Below are positions 1 through 5,582 of a DNA stretch of 11,693 nucleotides, piece after piece; within the stretch, counting starts at the first letter, position 1, and each line of letters opens with the position of its first letter. The position numbers and the translations under genes were made by a program. Under the pieces are notes generated by a model. It saw only the letters and a list, made by a program, of their open reading frames with translations. It made no database searches and was not told where the DNA came from. This DNA comes from JBEKIK01 sp050013075 (GTDB taxonomy: Bacteria > Planctomycetota > Planctomycetia > Pirellulales > Thermoguttaceae), in NCBI GenBank assembly GCA_050013075.1, contig JBEKFZ010000118.1, positions 1 through 11,693 of the forward strand, written 5' to 3'.

Positions 1-1
1 C

Positions 2-562
2 TTTAGTGTTTGGGAAAGTTTTGGAATATACGTCAAGGCCGCGTTTTTGGTGGGCCTGGTGCTGGCCAGCCCCTGGATCTTTTACCAAATTTGGAACTTT
101 GTGGCGGCGGGACTATACCCCCACGAAAAAAAATACGTCCATTTTTACCTGCCGATCAGCATAGTCTTGTTCTTCTTCGGCGCTTGCGTGGCCTTTTCAT
201 TCGTGTTCGAACCCGTTTTAAATTTTCTTTTCGGCGTCAACAAATGGCTGGGAGTCGATCTGGACCCGCGGATCAGCGAGTGGATCGGATTCGCCTTGAT
301 TTTGCCGGTGGGATTCGGCATCGGATTTCAATTGCCCTTGGTGATGTATTTTCTGGAACATGTGGGAATCGTATCGGCGGGAATGTTCGCCAAGCATTGG
401 AAAATCGCGGTTTTGCTGATATGGGTTCTGGCTACGCTGCTGACCCCGCCCGATCCATTCAGCCAATTTTTTCTAGGCATTCCGCTGACGTTTTTGTACT
501 TCGGCGGCATATTGCTGTGCAAATACCTGCCCCGACGCAGTGGAATGAAGAATGCGGAATGA
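2..562 (+). CDS. tatC: Sec-independent (twin-arginine) translocase subunit TatC, 5'-truncated
   Basis: TatC is the multi-spanning inner-membrane receptor of the Tat pathway; it binds twin-arginine signal peptides and, with TatA/TatB, exports folded proteins. The frame is open from base 2 and stops at 560-562, so the first part, up to about the second membrane helix, lies outside the window. Visible hallmarks are ESFGIYVKAAFLVG, then SPWIFYQIWNFVAAGLYPHEKK (the conserved Tyr-Gln-x-Trp and the Pro-His-Glu loop), four hydrophobic segments, and the TPPDPFSQ motif before the last helix. The position equal to E. coli Glu170 is Gln here (FGIGFQLP), which I believe occurs in other TatC proteins. The last residues (GMKNAE) are read from a 7-base repeat array that continues past the stop. 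It converges on glnB. The family call is secure. Confidence 0.95.
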   Translation, partial: FSVWESFGIYVKAAFLVGLVLASPWIFYQIWNFVAAGLYPHEKKYVHFYLPISIVLFFFGACVAFSFVFEPVLNFLFGVNKWLGVDLDPRISEWIGFALILPVGFGIGFQLPLVMYFLEHVGIVSAGMFAKHWKIAVLLIWVLATLLTPPDPFSQFFLGIPLTFLYFGGILLCKYLPRRSGMKNAE

Positions 563-576
563 TGAATGATGAGTTA
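542..576 (+). repeat. Heptamer array (GGAATGA family) at the tatC 3' end
   Basis: Five consecutive 7-base units read GGAATGA, AGAATGC, GGAATGA, TGAATGA, TGAGTTA. The third unit contains the tatC stop codon, so the array encodes the last six residues and runs on into the spacer. Several other arrays in the window have different unit sequences but the same 7-base period. Confidence 0.6.
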
Positions 577-583
577 AAACAAT

Positions 584-604
584 GAAACCGCTTGCGGTTT
601 CGCA
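584..604 (+). repeat. Palindromic repeat family B (AAACCGCTTGCGGTTT + CGCA), copy 1
   Basis: This is a perfect 18-base palindrome, GAAACCGC-TT-GCGGTTTC, followed by an asymmetric CGCA tail. The same core and CGC tail recur at 4861-4881 (same strand) and 8163-8182 (opposite strand). It lies between the converging tatC and glnB genes. There is no T-run, so it is not an obvious intrinsic terminator. Confidence 0.75.
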
Positions 605-620
605 GTAAAAATTTCAATAG

Positions 621-655
621 GTGGCCAGTAAAGTGGTCAATAAATTGACCACCCC
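621..655 (+). repeat. Palindromic repeat family A: half copy plus compensated variant
   Basis: Bases 621-632 (GTGGCCAGTAAA) match the left half of the GTGGGCAGTAAACTGCCCAC repeat found five times further right, with one change. Bases 633-652 (GTGGTCAATAAATTGACCAC) form a full palindrome with the same layout and the same CCC tail. Relative to the consensus two base pairs of the stem are changed, on both sides: G-C to T-A at stem position 5 and G-C to A-T at position 8. The 9-bp stem is preserved. Confidence 0.7.
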
Positions 656-659
656 ATGC

Positions 660-708
660 AAATCCTGAACTCTAAACTCTGACCACCGAACTCTGAGCCC
701 TGAACCCT
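660..708 (+). repeat. Heptamer array (GAACTCT family) at the glnB 3' end
   Basis: Seven 7-base units: AAATCCT, GAACTCT, AAACTCT, GACCACC, GAACTCT, GAGCCCT, GAACCCT. The array ends one base before the glnB stop codon (710-712), so it is the immediate 3' flank of glnB on the minus strand. The units are degenerate but the period is kept without slippage. Confidence 0.65.
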
Positions 709-709
709 A

Positions 710-1057
710 TTAAATTGCTTCGCCGCCGCGTTCGCCGGTGCGGATGCGGATGCAATCTTCCAGGGGCAGGACGAAGATTTTGCCGTCGCCGATCTCGCCG
801 CTGGGGCCGGTCCGCCCGCCTTTGATGAGCGCGTCGATGGTGGGTTCCAGGAATTCCTCGTTCACGGCGATCATCAATTGCACTTTGCGCAAGAGATCGA
901 CGGAAAATTCGTGGCCGCGATAGGCCTCGGCATGGCCGCGTTGCCGGCCGAAGCCCTGCACGTCCATTACGGTCAGGCGGAAAACTTCCACGTCGGCCAA
1001 GGCCGCTTTGACCGCTTCCAAGCGATGGGGTTGAATGATGGCGATTATCAGTTTCAT
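710..1057 (-). CDS. glnB: Nitrogen regulatory protein PII
   Basis: PII proteins are small trimeric cytoplasmic sensors that bind ATP/ADP and 2-oxoglutarate and control ammonium transporters, glutamine synthetase regulation and other targets. The 115-residue product starts MKLIIAIIQPHRLEAVKAAL and has the T-loop GFGRQRGHAEAYRGHEFSVD (residues 35-54), the B-loop ending IGDGKIFV, and the C-loop RIRTGE. Two features are unusual. Residue 51, the tyrosine uridylylated in proteobacterial GlnB, is Phe (Tyr46 is kept). The B-loop reads TGPSGEIGDG, three residues longer than the usual TGKIGDG. The start at 1057 was chosen by alignment of the N-terminus; an in-frame ATG at 1078 would add seven residues encoded by a duplicated repeat. 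No amtB or glnA is adjacent; the upstream neighbour on the same strand is a porin. Whether to call it GlnB or GlnK is undecided. Confidence 0.93.
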   Translation of the reverse strand: MKLIIAIIQPHRLEAVKAALADVEVFRLTVMDVQGFGRQRGHAEAYRGHEFSVDLLRKVQLMIAVNEEFLEPTIDALIKGGRTGPSGEIGDGKIFVLPLEDCIRIRTGERGGEAI

Positions 1058-1086
1058 GGCATTTAGCCCCCATGGCATTTAGCCCC
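1055..1086 (-). repeat. 16-bp tandem duplication across the glnB start codon
   Basis: CATGGCATTTAGCCCC occurs twice back to back (1055-1070 and 1071-1086). On the coding strand each unit gives GGGGCTAAATGCCATG, so the G-rich ribosome-binding stretch and the ATG are both duplicated. Because 16 is not a multiple of three, the distal ATG (1073) is out of frame with PII; only the proximal one (1057) starts it in this spacing. Confidence 0.85.
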
Positions 1087-1104
1087 CGGTGAATACACCG
1101 GGGG
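1083..1104 (-). promoter_or_regulatory. Strong hairpin in the glnB 5' leader
   Basis: A perfect 9-bp stem (CCCCCGGTG / CACCGGGGG) with a 4-base loop lies just upstream of the glnB start. On the glnB mRNA its 3' arm contains the G-run of the distal copy of the duplicated ribosome-binding unit, so that copy would be sequestered while the proximal copy stays free. On the plus strand the stem is followed by TTTT. A smaller CGGC-TTTAT-GCCG hairpin follows at about 1116-1128. It may be a member of a dispersed palindrome family and not a dedicated regulator. Confidence 0.5.
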
Positions 1105-1210
1105 TTTTGGTTACGGCTTTATGCCGCGCTGTGGTACGGGTGGTATTGGGCAAAGTTTTGAACATATTCATCTTAACGTCCGCCGCCGGATTCTCAAGGG
1201 GTGTATAAGT

Positions 1211-1252
1211 AAAAGACCCCCGGCAAATTATATCCGCCGGAGGTCCTTTTTA
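1211..1252 (-). terminator. Probable bidirectional intrinsic terminator downstream of the porin gene
   Basis: Arms GACCCCCGGC (1215-1224) and GCCGGAGGTC (1236-1245) pair with one mismatch across an 11-base loop. On the minus strand the hairpin is followed by TTTT, and on the plus strand by TTTTTAT, so it could stop transcription in either direction. It lies 59 bases past the porin stop codon. The rest of the 1105-1303 spacer shows nothing else I can name. Confidence 0.7.
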
Positions 1253-1303
1253 TAGCCCAATTACGCATTTTCAAGGGCATTTCCAACACAATATGGAACT
1301 AAT

Positions 1304-2704
1304 TTAGAACTGTATAATCCCATCCACGGCGGCGGTGAACTGGCGGTTCTGAGTTCGGTCGTCGAACAGCGGAAGTCCTGATCCGCCGTACCAATCCCAG
1401 CGCAGTTCGGGACGCAGCCGGAAGTTGGGATTGGGCGTCCAGTTCAGCCCGGCAGTGATGGCTTGCACCGTTCCGGCATTGCCCGAGGGCAGTGGCAGCG
1501 GGTTTCCACCGGGCAGGCCGCCGAATCGCAGGCCGCCGAGCTTGGTGGCTTGATCGTCGACGAACATGTCGTAACGCAAGCCGGCCTTCCAGCAGTCGTT
1601 GATGGTGTAGAACAGGTATTGCGTGAAACTCCAGAAATCGGCCACTTCGCCCTGCAAATCGTAGTTCTGCTGCCAACCGGCGTCCCATTGCGTGACGGAC
1701 TGCCACTTCTTGTTGAAGTTATAAGTTAAATACGTGCTGAAATACGTGCGAGGCGCGTAAACGGTCAAATCGTTGGTCGGATCGAGGCAACCGGTCATGA
1801 TGGCGAAATTCAGCGCGTATTTCTTGTCTTTCGGCGTGTAGGCAAACCCGGTCAGCGTGCCAAACGAGTCGACCACACCATCGGTTTCGTCCTGGCCGTT
1901 CACTCCGCCTATGAAAAGACTCAACTCATCCGAATGTTTATAAGTAAGCAGACCGCCGGTGTGCGTGGTCGGCTCGGCGTAACGCAAGGCATAATTCATC
2001 GAGTAAAAGAAGTTGCTGATGGCCATCATCGATTCGTAGCCGATGATCGTATAGAATCGGCCCACCTTGAGGTCCATTTTTCCATAACCAATGTCAACAT
2101 AGGCTTGCGGCATTGCCAGGCCGTAATCTATTCCGGCGTTCCACTTGGGCGATCCGTCCGGATTGGTTTCAAATCCCAGCGATTCGCAGTAGATGTAATC
2201 CGTGCCGTATAGCAGATCGACGCGGCCGCCGATGTCCCAGTTGCAATCGTCGGTTTTCAGCGGCCTTTCCATAACCATGTAAAGTTGGTTGAACTGGAAC
2301 TCGTTTCGATCGTTGGGGGCAAGGGTGCCGTTGTAGCGCGAGAAGGGATTGTCGGTATTGCCGGTCATTCCCATGTCAAGCCAGCCGGTGATGTTGATCT
2401 TGGTGCAGCCGAGCTTTCCGATGAGCCGGTGAGGTTCGGGGGCCTTTTCCTCTTCCGCCGCGGGTTCATCTTTTTTTTCTTCCTCCGGGGCGGCCTCGGT
2501 TTTGTTTTCCGGTTCAGCCGTCGCGCCCGCGGCAGGCGACCCGCCGTCGTTCGGCGCAAAGTACATGTAATCATCGCTATACGCCACGTTTCTTGCCGAT
2601 GCGGGCTGATGCAAGTCAGCCGCGGCAGGATTTTGGGCAAAGGTTGCTGCGGCGAGCATGGATCCAAATACGCCGCATGTCAAAAGCAATTTAAAAAGTC
2701 TCAT
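1304..2704 (-). CDS. Outer-membrane beta-barrel porin, BBP2/OmpL-like family
   Basis: The 466-residue product has a signal peptide (MRLFKLLLTCGVFGSMLAAATFAQ, cleavage likely near residue 23), a flexible linker rich in Ala, Pro, Glu and Lys (about residues 52-92), then alternating amphipathic strands to a terminal Phe, the usual end of an outer-membrane barrel. Motifs such as GWLDMGMTGNTDNPFSRYNG, NQLYMVMERP, DIGGRVDLLYGTDY and DLKVGRFYTIIGYE match what I remember of the large planctomycete BBP2-type porin family. It presumably forms a channel for small solutes; the substrate cannot be read from sequence. AGGAG lies nine bases before the ATG. It precedes glnB on the same strand, with a probable terminator between them, so co-transcription is unlikely. 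A structured leader lies upstream. Confidence 0.88.
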   Translation of the reverse strand: MRLFKLLLTCGVFGSMLAAATFAQNPAAADLHQPASARNVAYSDDYMYFAPNDGGSPAAGATAEPENKTEAAPEEEKKDEPAAEEEKAPEPHRLIGKLGCTKINITGWLDMGMTGNTDNPFSRYNGTLAPNDRNEFQFNQLYMVMERPLKTDDCNWDIGGRVDLLYGTDYIYCESLGFETNPDGSPKWNAGIDYGLAMPQAYVDIGYGKMDLKVGRFYTIIGYESMMAISNFFYSMNYALRYAEPTTHTGGLLTYKHSDELSLFIGGVNGQDETDGVVDSFGTLTGFAYTPKDKKYALNFAIMTGCLDPTNDLTVYAPRTYFSTYLTYNFNKKWQSVTQWDAGWQQNYDLQGEVADFWSFTQYLFYTINDCWKAGLRYDMFVDDQATKLGGLRFGGLPGGNPLPLPSGNAGTVQAITAGLNWTPNPNFRLRPELRWDWYGGSGLPLFDDRTQNRQFTAAVDGIIQF

Positions 2705-2766
2705 GGTTTGGTACTCCTATTGGAGAAAACAAGTGCTTGCAACCGCAATGCTCCGGCGGCATGAAT

Positions 2767-2823
2767 AAAAAAAGCTCACCAAACCGCAATCCGCGTGGTA
2801 AGCCTCCGAACGTACCTCACCAA
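2767..2823 (-). promoter_or_regulatory. Terminator/antiterminator switch in the porin leader
   Basis: Read on the minus strand, GCTTACCA (2803-2796) pairs with TGGTGAGC (2781-2774; one G-U pair), with an inner CGC/GCG stem, and is followed by seven T residues (2773-2767): a good intrinsic terminator 63 bases before the porin ATG. Just upstream, TGGTGAG (2822-2816) is a near copy of the terminator's 3' arm and can pair with CTTACCA (2802-2796), the terminator's 5' arm. The two hairpins exclude each other, the classic attenuator layout. Upstream bases (about 2824-2850) can form a further AACC/GGTT stem. I do not recognise a known riboswitch class. The spacer 2824-3082 shows no gene. Confidence 0.6.
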
Positions 2824-3082
2824 CCATAAGGTGCTATCGGACGGTTCTGCAGTTGTGATTCACGGGAAAAGATGCAAAACAGGAGCAACTGGAAAAATCG
2901 GGCAGATTAGGAGAGAAAGTTTGACGACTGCGAAAACCCTTCCGAGAGAAAAACGGCATTAAAAGCGTTTTTTTACAACAAAAGTAACGGTAAACCGTGT
3001 ATTAGTTACATTAATATCATTATTGGCGTTGTAAAGAGTTGCCGCTTAACCAAATCCGGCAAGGTGGGGAACATTTACATTA

Positions 3083-3218
3083 AGAGCCTATCCCAAAATA
3101 ATAACGTCATTCTGAGCGAAGCGAAGAATCTAGAAGGGAAATATGGCTAGAATGAGCAATATATTGCCAAATACGGAGATCCTTCGCTACGCTCAGGATG
3201 GCTTTTGTGATAGGTTCT
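3083..3218. mobile_element. MITE-like element with 16-bp terminal inverted repeats
   Basis: AGAGCCTATCCCAAAA (3083-3098) and the inverse of 3203-3218 agree at 14 of 16 positions. Inside, the stretch from 3108 (ATTCTGAGCGAAGCGAAGAA) is also repeated inverted near 3180-3200, so the whole 136 bases can fold back on themselves. There is no open reading frame. The end sequence resembles IS5-type transposon termini, and the inner GAGCGAAGCGAAG motif is one I remember seeing dispersed in many unrelated genomes. It sits downstream of ftsY and upstream of the porin leader. Confidence 0.65.
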
Positions 3219-3312
3219 AAACCAGATTATTCCCGCCGCTGCCAATGAGTGATCTGTTATTGAATGATCGCCGAAGAGTGAAACCTTTGTAGTTTAACCC
3301 CCTGGTGCCTAA

Positions 3313-4236
3313 TCATTCCTTCATGTCTTCGAAAAGGGCGTCTACAAAGGGATCCGCCTCGAATAAGGCCAAGTCCTCGGCCTTCTCGCCCACGCCCACG
3401 TATTTCACTGGCAAACCGACCTGCTTGCGGATGGCCACTACCACGCCGCCCTTGGCCGTGCCGTCGAGCTTGGCCAAAACAAGCCCAGTGCAATTGACCG
3501 CGTCGGTAAAGTGCCGCGCCTGAGAGATGCCGTTCTGGCCGGTGGTGGCGTCGAGCACCAAAAGCACTTCGTGCGGGGCGTCGGGAATTTGCTTGCCCAA
3601 GACGCGATGGATTTTGCTCAATTGCTGCATCAGTCCTTGTTGAGTTTGCAAGCGCCCCGCCGTATCGACGATGCAAACATCGGCCGTGGATTCGATGGCC
3701 CGGGCGACCGCGCGATGGGCCACGCTGGCCGGATCGCCGCCCTGCGGGCCGGTAACGATTTCCGTGCCCAAACGGTCCGCCCAAACGGTCAACTGGGCGA
3801 CGGCCGCGGCGCGAAAGGTGTCGGCCGCCCCTAAAATCACCTTCTTCCCGTCGGAAAGAAACATTTGCCCGAGTTTGGCGATGGTGGTCGTCTTTCCGCA
3901 CCCGTTTACGCCGGCCACCATGATCACCGTCGGTCCGGAGGCGGCGAAGCGGATCGGCTCGGCGGGCTGGGCAAGCAGCGCTTTGAGTTTTTGTTTTATC
4001 AATTCCAGAACGTCGTTTTCCTCGACTACCCGCGCTTTGAAATTGGCGACTACTTCGTCGACCAACTCCTGCGCGGCCACGACGCCCATGTCGGTCTTAA
4101 CGAGCTTCTCGAAAAACTCCTGGATAAACGAGTCGTCGACCAGCCGTCCGCCGCCTTTGAAAATGTCGCGGATGTCGGTATTGAGGAGTTGGGCGGTTTT
4201 TTTAAGACCTTGCTTGAATTTATCAAATAAACCCAT
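3313..4236 (-). CDS. ftsY: Signal recognition particle receptor FtsY
   Basis: FtsY is the membrane-associated SRP GTPase; it docks with Ffh on translating ribosomes and hands nascent membrane proteins to the translocon. The 307-residue product has an N-terminal helical domain (1-95) and an NG GTPase domain: P-loop GVNGCGKTTT (109-118), DTFRAAA (139-145), DTAGR (191-195), AKLDGTAKGG (255-264) and GVGEKAEDL (281-289). The acidic A domain of E. coli FtsY is absent, as in many bacteria. The start MGLFDKFKQGLKKT is typical of the family. No Shine-Dalgarno sequence is visible: the bases before the ATG are a 7-base repeat array, and a terminator-like hairpin lies between nusB and this gene. It is the last gene of the ribH-nusB-ftsY run. 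Confidence 0.95.
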   Translation of the reverse strand: MGLFDKFKQGLKKTAQLLNTDIRDIFKGGGRLVDDSFIQEFFEKLVKTDMGVVAAQELVDEVVANFKARVVEENDVLELIKQKLKALLAQPAEPIRFAASGPTVIMVAGVNGCGKTTTIAKLGQMFLSDGKKVILGAADTFRAAAVAQLTVWADRLGTEIVTGPQGGDPASVAHRAVARAIESTADVCIVDTAGRLQTQQGLMQQLSKIHRVLGKQIPDAPHEVLLVLDATTGQNGISQARHFTDAVNCTGLVLAKLDGTAKGGVVVAIRKQVGLPVKYVGVGEKAEDLALFEADPFVDALFEDMKE

Positions 4237-4284
4237 TTTTCAGTTCACGGTTTACGGTTTACAGTTCACGGTTTTCGGTTATCA
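4236..4284. repeat. Heptamer array (GTTCACG/GTTTACG family) over the ftsY 5' flank
   Basis: Seven 7-base units run TTTTTCA, GTTCACG, GTTTACG, GTTTACA, GTTCACG, GTTTTCG, GTTATCA and join directly to a family A palindrome. The array begins at the first base of the ftsY ATG (the complement at 4236) and so occupies the position where its ribosome binding site should be. Related units occur at 8054-8081 and 8115-8142. Confidence 0.7.
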
Positions 4285-4307
4285 GTGGGCAGTAAACTGC
4301 CCACCCC
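4285..4307. repeat. Palindromic repeat family A, copy 1
   Basis: GTGGGCAGTAAACTGCCCAC, a perfect 20-base palindrome (9-bp stem around AA), followed by CCC. It is fused to the heptamer array on its left and lies 37 bases from copy 2. Confidence 0.85.
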
Positions 4308-4314
4308 TTGTTGC

Positions 4315-4344
4315 AAAAAAAGTGGGCAGTAAACTGCCCACCCC
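4315..4344 (-). terminator. Family A palindrome copy 2 acting as a likely intrinsic terminator after nusB
   Basis: The same 20-base palindrome occupies 4322-4341, with its CCC tail directly against the nusB stop codon. On the minus strand the stem is followed by seven T residues (4321-4315), which makes this copy a convincing intrinsic terminator between nusB and ftsY. If it works, ftsY is expressed mainly by read-through or from its own promoter. Confidence 0.65.
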
Positions 4345-4788
4345 TCACTGTCCGCTGTTTTCATCCTTCATCCTTCCGCCTTCATCCTTATCGTGCATGT
4401 GCATTAACTTGTCGAGAATTCCGTTGACGAATTGCGCGGATTGAGCGGTGCCGAAACGCTTGGCAAGTTCCACCGCCTCGTCGATGGCTACACGGTCCGG
4501 GGTGTCGGTGTGCAGTATTTCAAAGGCCCCTAATCGCAAAACGTTTCGGTCCGTTGCGGTCATCCGCTTGAGACTCCAATTCTCCGCCACTTGTTCGATC
4601 AGCTTATCCATCTCCGGGCAATGACTGCGCACGCCTGAAACAAGGCCGCGGGAAAATTCGGCCAACTCGGCGGAGTGTAAACGTTTTTCGATCAGTTCGT
4701 CGCTTGCCGCAGGATTGGAGCGCGGATTCAGATCGTCCTGATACAGGACCTGAAACGCCACCTGCCGTGCTTTGCTGCGACGAGACAT
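4345..4788 (-). CDS. nusB: Transcription antitermination factor NusB
   Basis: NusB binds boxA RNA together with NusE (S10) and supports antitermination of rRNA transcription. The 147-residue product starts MSRRSKARQVAFQVLYQDDL (the conserved R-x-A-F-Q-x-L-Y segment binding RNA), continues with an all-helical core including DRNVLRLGAFEIL and VAIDEAVELAKRFGT, and ends with FVNGILDKL. The family core stops near residue 129; the tail HDKDEGGRMKDENSGQ is read from a 7-base repeat array and is probably not functional sequence. There is no visible Shine-Dalgarno: the 5' flank is another array of the same heptamer in inverse orientation. It lies between ribH and ftsY, and ribH-nusB adjacency is common in bacteria. 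Palindromes that resemble terminators flank it on both sides. Confidence 0.94.
   Translation of the reverse strand: MSRRSKARQVAFQVLYQDDLNPRSNPAASDELIEKRLHSAELAEFSRGLVSGVRSHCPEMDKLIEQVAENWSLKRMTATDRNVLRLGAFEILHTDTPDRVAIDEAVELAKRFGTAQSAQFVNGILDKLMHMHDKDEGGRMKDENSGQ
4362..4389. repeat. Heptamer array (CATCCTT) inside the 3' end of nusB
   Basis: Four units, CATCCTT, CATCCTT, CCGCCTT, CATCCTT, lie in frame inside nusB and encode its charged tail (KDEGGRMKDE). The inverse sequence forms the array before the nusB start (4795-4822), so the gene is bracketed by inverted arrays. Confidence 0.75.
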
Positions 4789-4792
4789 TTTT

Positions 4793-4826
4793 TAAAGGAT
4801 GAAGGATGAGGGATGAAGGATGAATA
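4793..4826. repeat. Heptamer array (AAGGATG) directly upstream of nusB
   Basis: Four units, AAGGATG, AAGGATG, AGGGATG, AAGGATG (4795-4822), begin six bases before the nusB ATG and replace its ribosome binding site. The 34 bases 4793-4826 are identical to the inverse complement of 8182-8215 at the polA 3' end. Weaker units (ATGATGA) continue to about 4836. Confidence 0.8.
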
Positions 4827-4859
4827 CAAATGATGAATAATACATGCCGATTATACCAA

Positions 4860-4881
4860 GAAAACCGCTTGCGGTTTCGCA
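4860..4881 (+). repeat. Palindromic repeat family B, copy 2
   Basis: AAACCGC-TT-GCGGTTT with the same CGCA tail as at 584-604, preceded by GA in place of G. It lies in the ribH-nusB spacer. Confidence 0.75.
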
Positions 4882-4891
4882 CTTATTATCA

Positions 4892-4962
4892 GAAAAGTGG
4901 GCAGTAAACTGCCCACCCCTCATTACCGAAAAGTGGGCAGTAAACTGCCCACCCCTCATTAA
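4892..4962 (-). repeat. Palindromic repeat family A, copies 3 and 4 in tandem
   Basis: The 20-base palindrome occurs at 4897-4916 and 4933-4952. A unit of about 36 bases, GAAAA + palindrome + CCCCTCATTA, is repeated in tandem almost exactly, so the copies arose by local duplication. On the minus strand each stem is followed by TTTTC. Each is thus a weak terminator candidate between ribH (stop codon ends at 4966) and nusB. The array touches the ribH 3' end. Confidence 0.8.
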
Positions 4963-4965
4963 CCA

Positions 4966-5481
4966 CTATTTAAATTCTTTTCTTAATTGGGCCAATAAAT
5001 CGGCCATTTCCAGGGCGGCTTTAGCGCAATCAACGCCCTTATTGCCGATGCGTTTATCGGCCTGATCCTTGCCCGTTGTGGCCGTAGAGCCGCCGGAGCG
5101 GGCAACGGCCTGCTGGAGGGTGTCGCAGGTAAGCACGCCGAAGATGACGGGCAGGCCGTAATGCACGCCGATCTCGGCCAAAGTATTGCTCACCGCGCGG
5201 TTGATGTGCTGATCGTGCGTGGTCTCGCCGCGGATCACGGCCCCCAGGCAAATCACGGCGACGTAGCGTCCGCTGGCGGCCAGTTCTCCGGCCACGGTGG
5301 GGATTTCAAACGCTCCCGGCACCCAGGCCACGTCGATGCGTTCCTCACCCACCCCGTGTGCCGTAAGCGTGCTGATCGCTCCTTCCAGCAGCCGCGAGGT
5401 GATCGATTCGTTGAATCGCGAAACCACAATCGCAAACCGGCCGTTGGCGCTGGCCGCCGTTCCTTGAAATATTTTAACCAT
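4966..5481 (-). CDS. ribH: 6,7-dimethyl-8-ribityllumazine synthase
   Basis: RibH condenses 5-amino-6-ribitylamino-uracil with 3,4-dihydroxy-2-butanone 4-phosphate in the penultimate step of riboflavin synthesis, in the cytoplasm, usually as pentamers or icosahedral shells. The 171-residue product carries the family motifs: SRFNESIT (21-28, with the aromatic residue that stacks on the substrate), PGAFEIP (55-61), GAVIRGETTHDQH (80-92, with the likely catalytic His89), VIFGVLT (112-118) and GNKG (146-149). Between QAVARSG and GNKG there is an insert (GSTATTGKDQADKRI) that makes the protein longer than the usual 150-160 residues. AGGA lies seven bases before the ATG, so unlike nusB and ftsY it has a normal ribosome binding site. 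The downstream neighbour is nusB. Confidence 0.96.
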   Translation of the reverse strand: MVKIFQGTAASANGRFAIVVSRFNESITSRLLEGAISTLTAHGVGEERIDVAWVPGAFEIPTVAGELAASGRYVAVICLGAVIRGETTHDQHINRAVSNTLAEIGVHYGLPVIFGVLTCDTLQQAVARSGGSTATTGKDQADKRIGNKGVDCAKAALEMADLLAQLRKEFK

Positions 5482-5552
5482 ACGAATTCCTCGCGCGATC
5501 CACTCCCGCAGCCAAAGCCACGACCACTGGTCACGGCTTTATTCATGTGCAA

Positions 5553-5575
5553 GTGGGCAGTAAACTGCCCACCCC
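5553..5575. repeat. Palindromic repeat family A, copy 5
   Basis: GTGGGCAGTAAACTGCCCAC plus CCC, in the same orientation as the other copies, in the rho-ribH spacer. On the minus strand it is followed by TTGCAC, with no T-run, so it is not a terminator. It abuts the heptamer array at 5583. Confidence 0.85.
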
Positions 5576-5582
5576 TTATTTT

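Noticed and set aside
672..1073. 133-residue frame overlapping glnB in another frame
   Set aside because: Arg/Pro-rich shadow of glnB starting at the duplicated ATG; no family features.
2866..2890. Sigma-54 type promoter (TTGCTC-N5-TTGCA) upstream of the porin
   Set aside because: The invariant GG of the -24 element is missing; match too weak.
4285..4952. Regularly repeated palindromes as a CRISPR array
   Set aside because: The spacers are partly repeated themselves, the copies are split by nusB, and there are no cas genes.
4966..5481. The insert in RibH (GSTATTGKDQADKRI) as a repeat-derived peptide
   Set aside because: Its DNA contains no palindrome or 7-base period; it looks like ordinary loop length variation.
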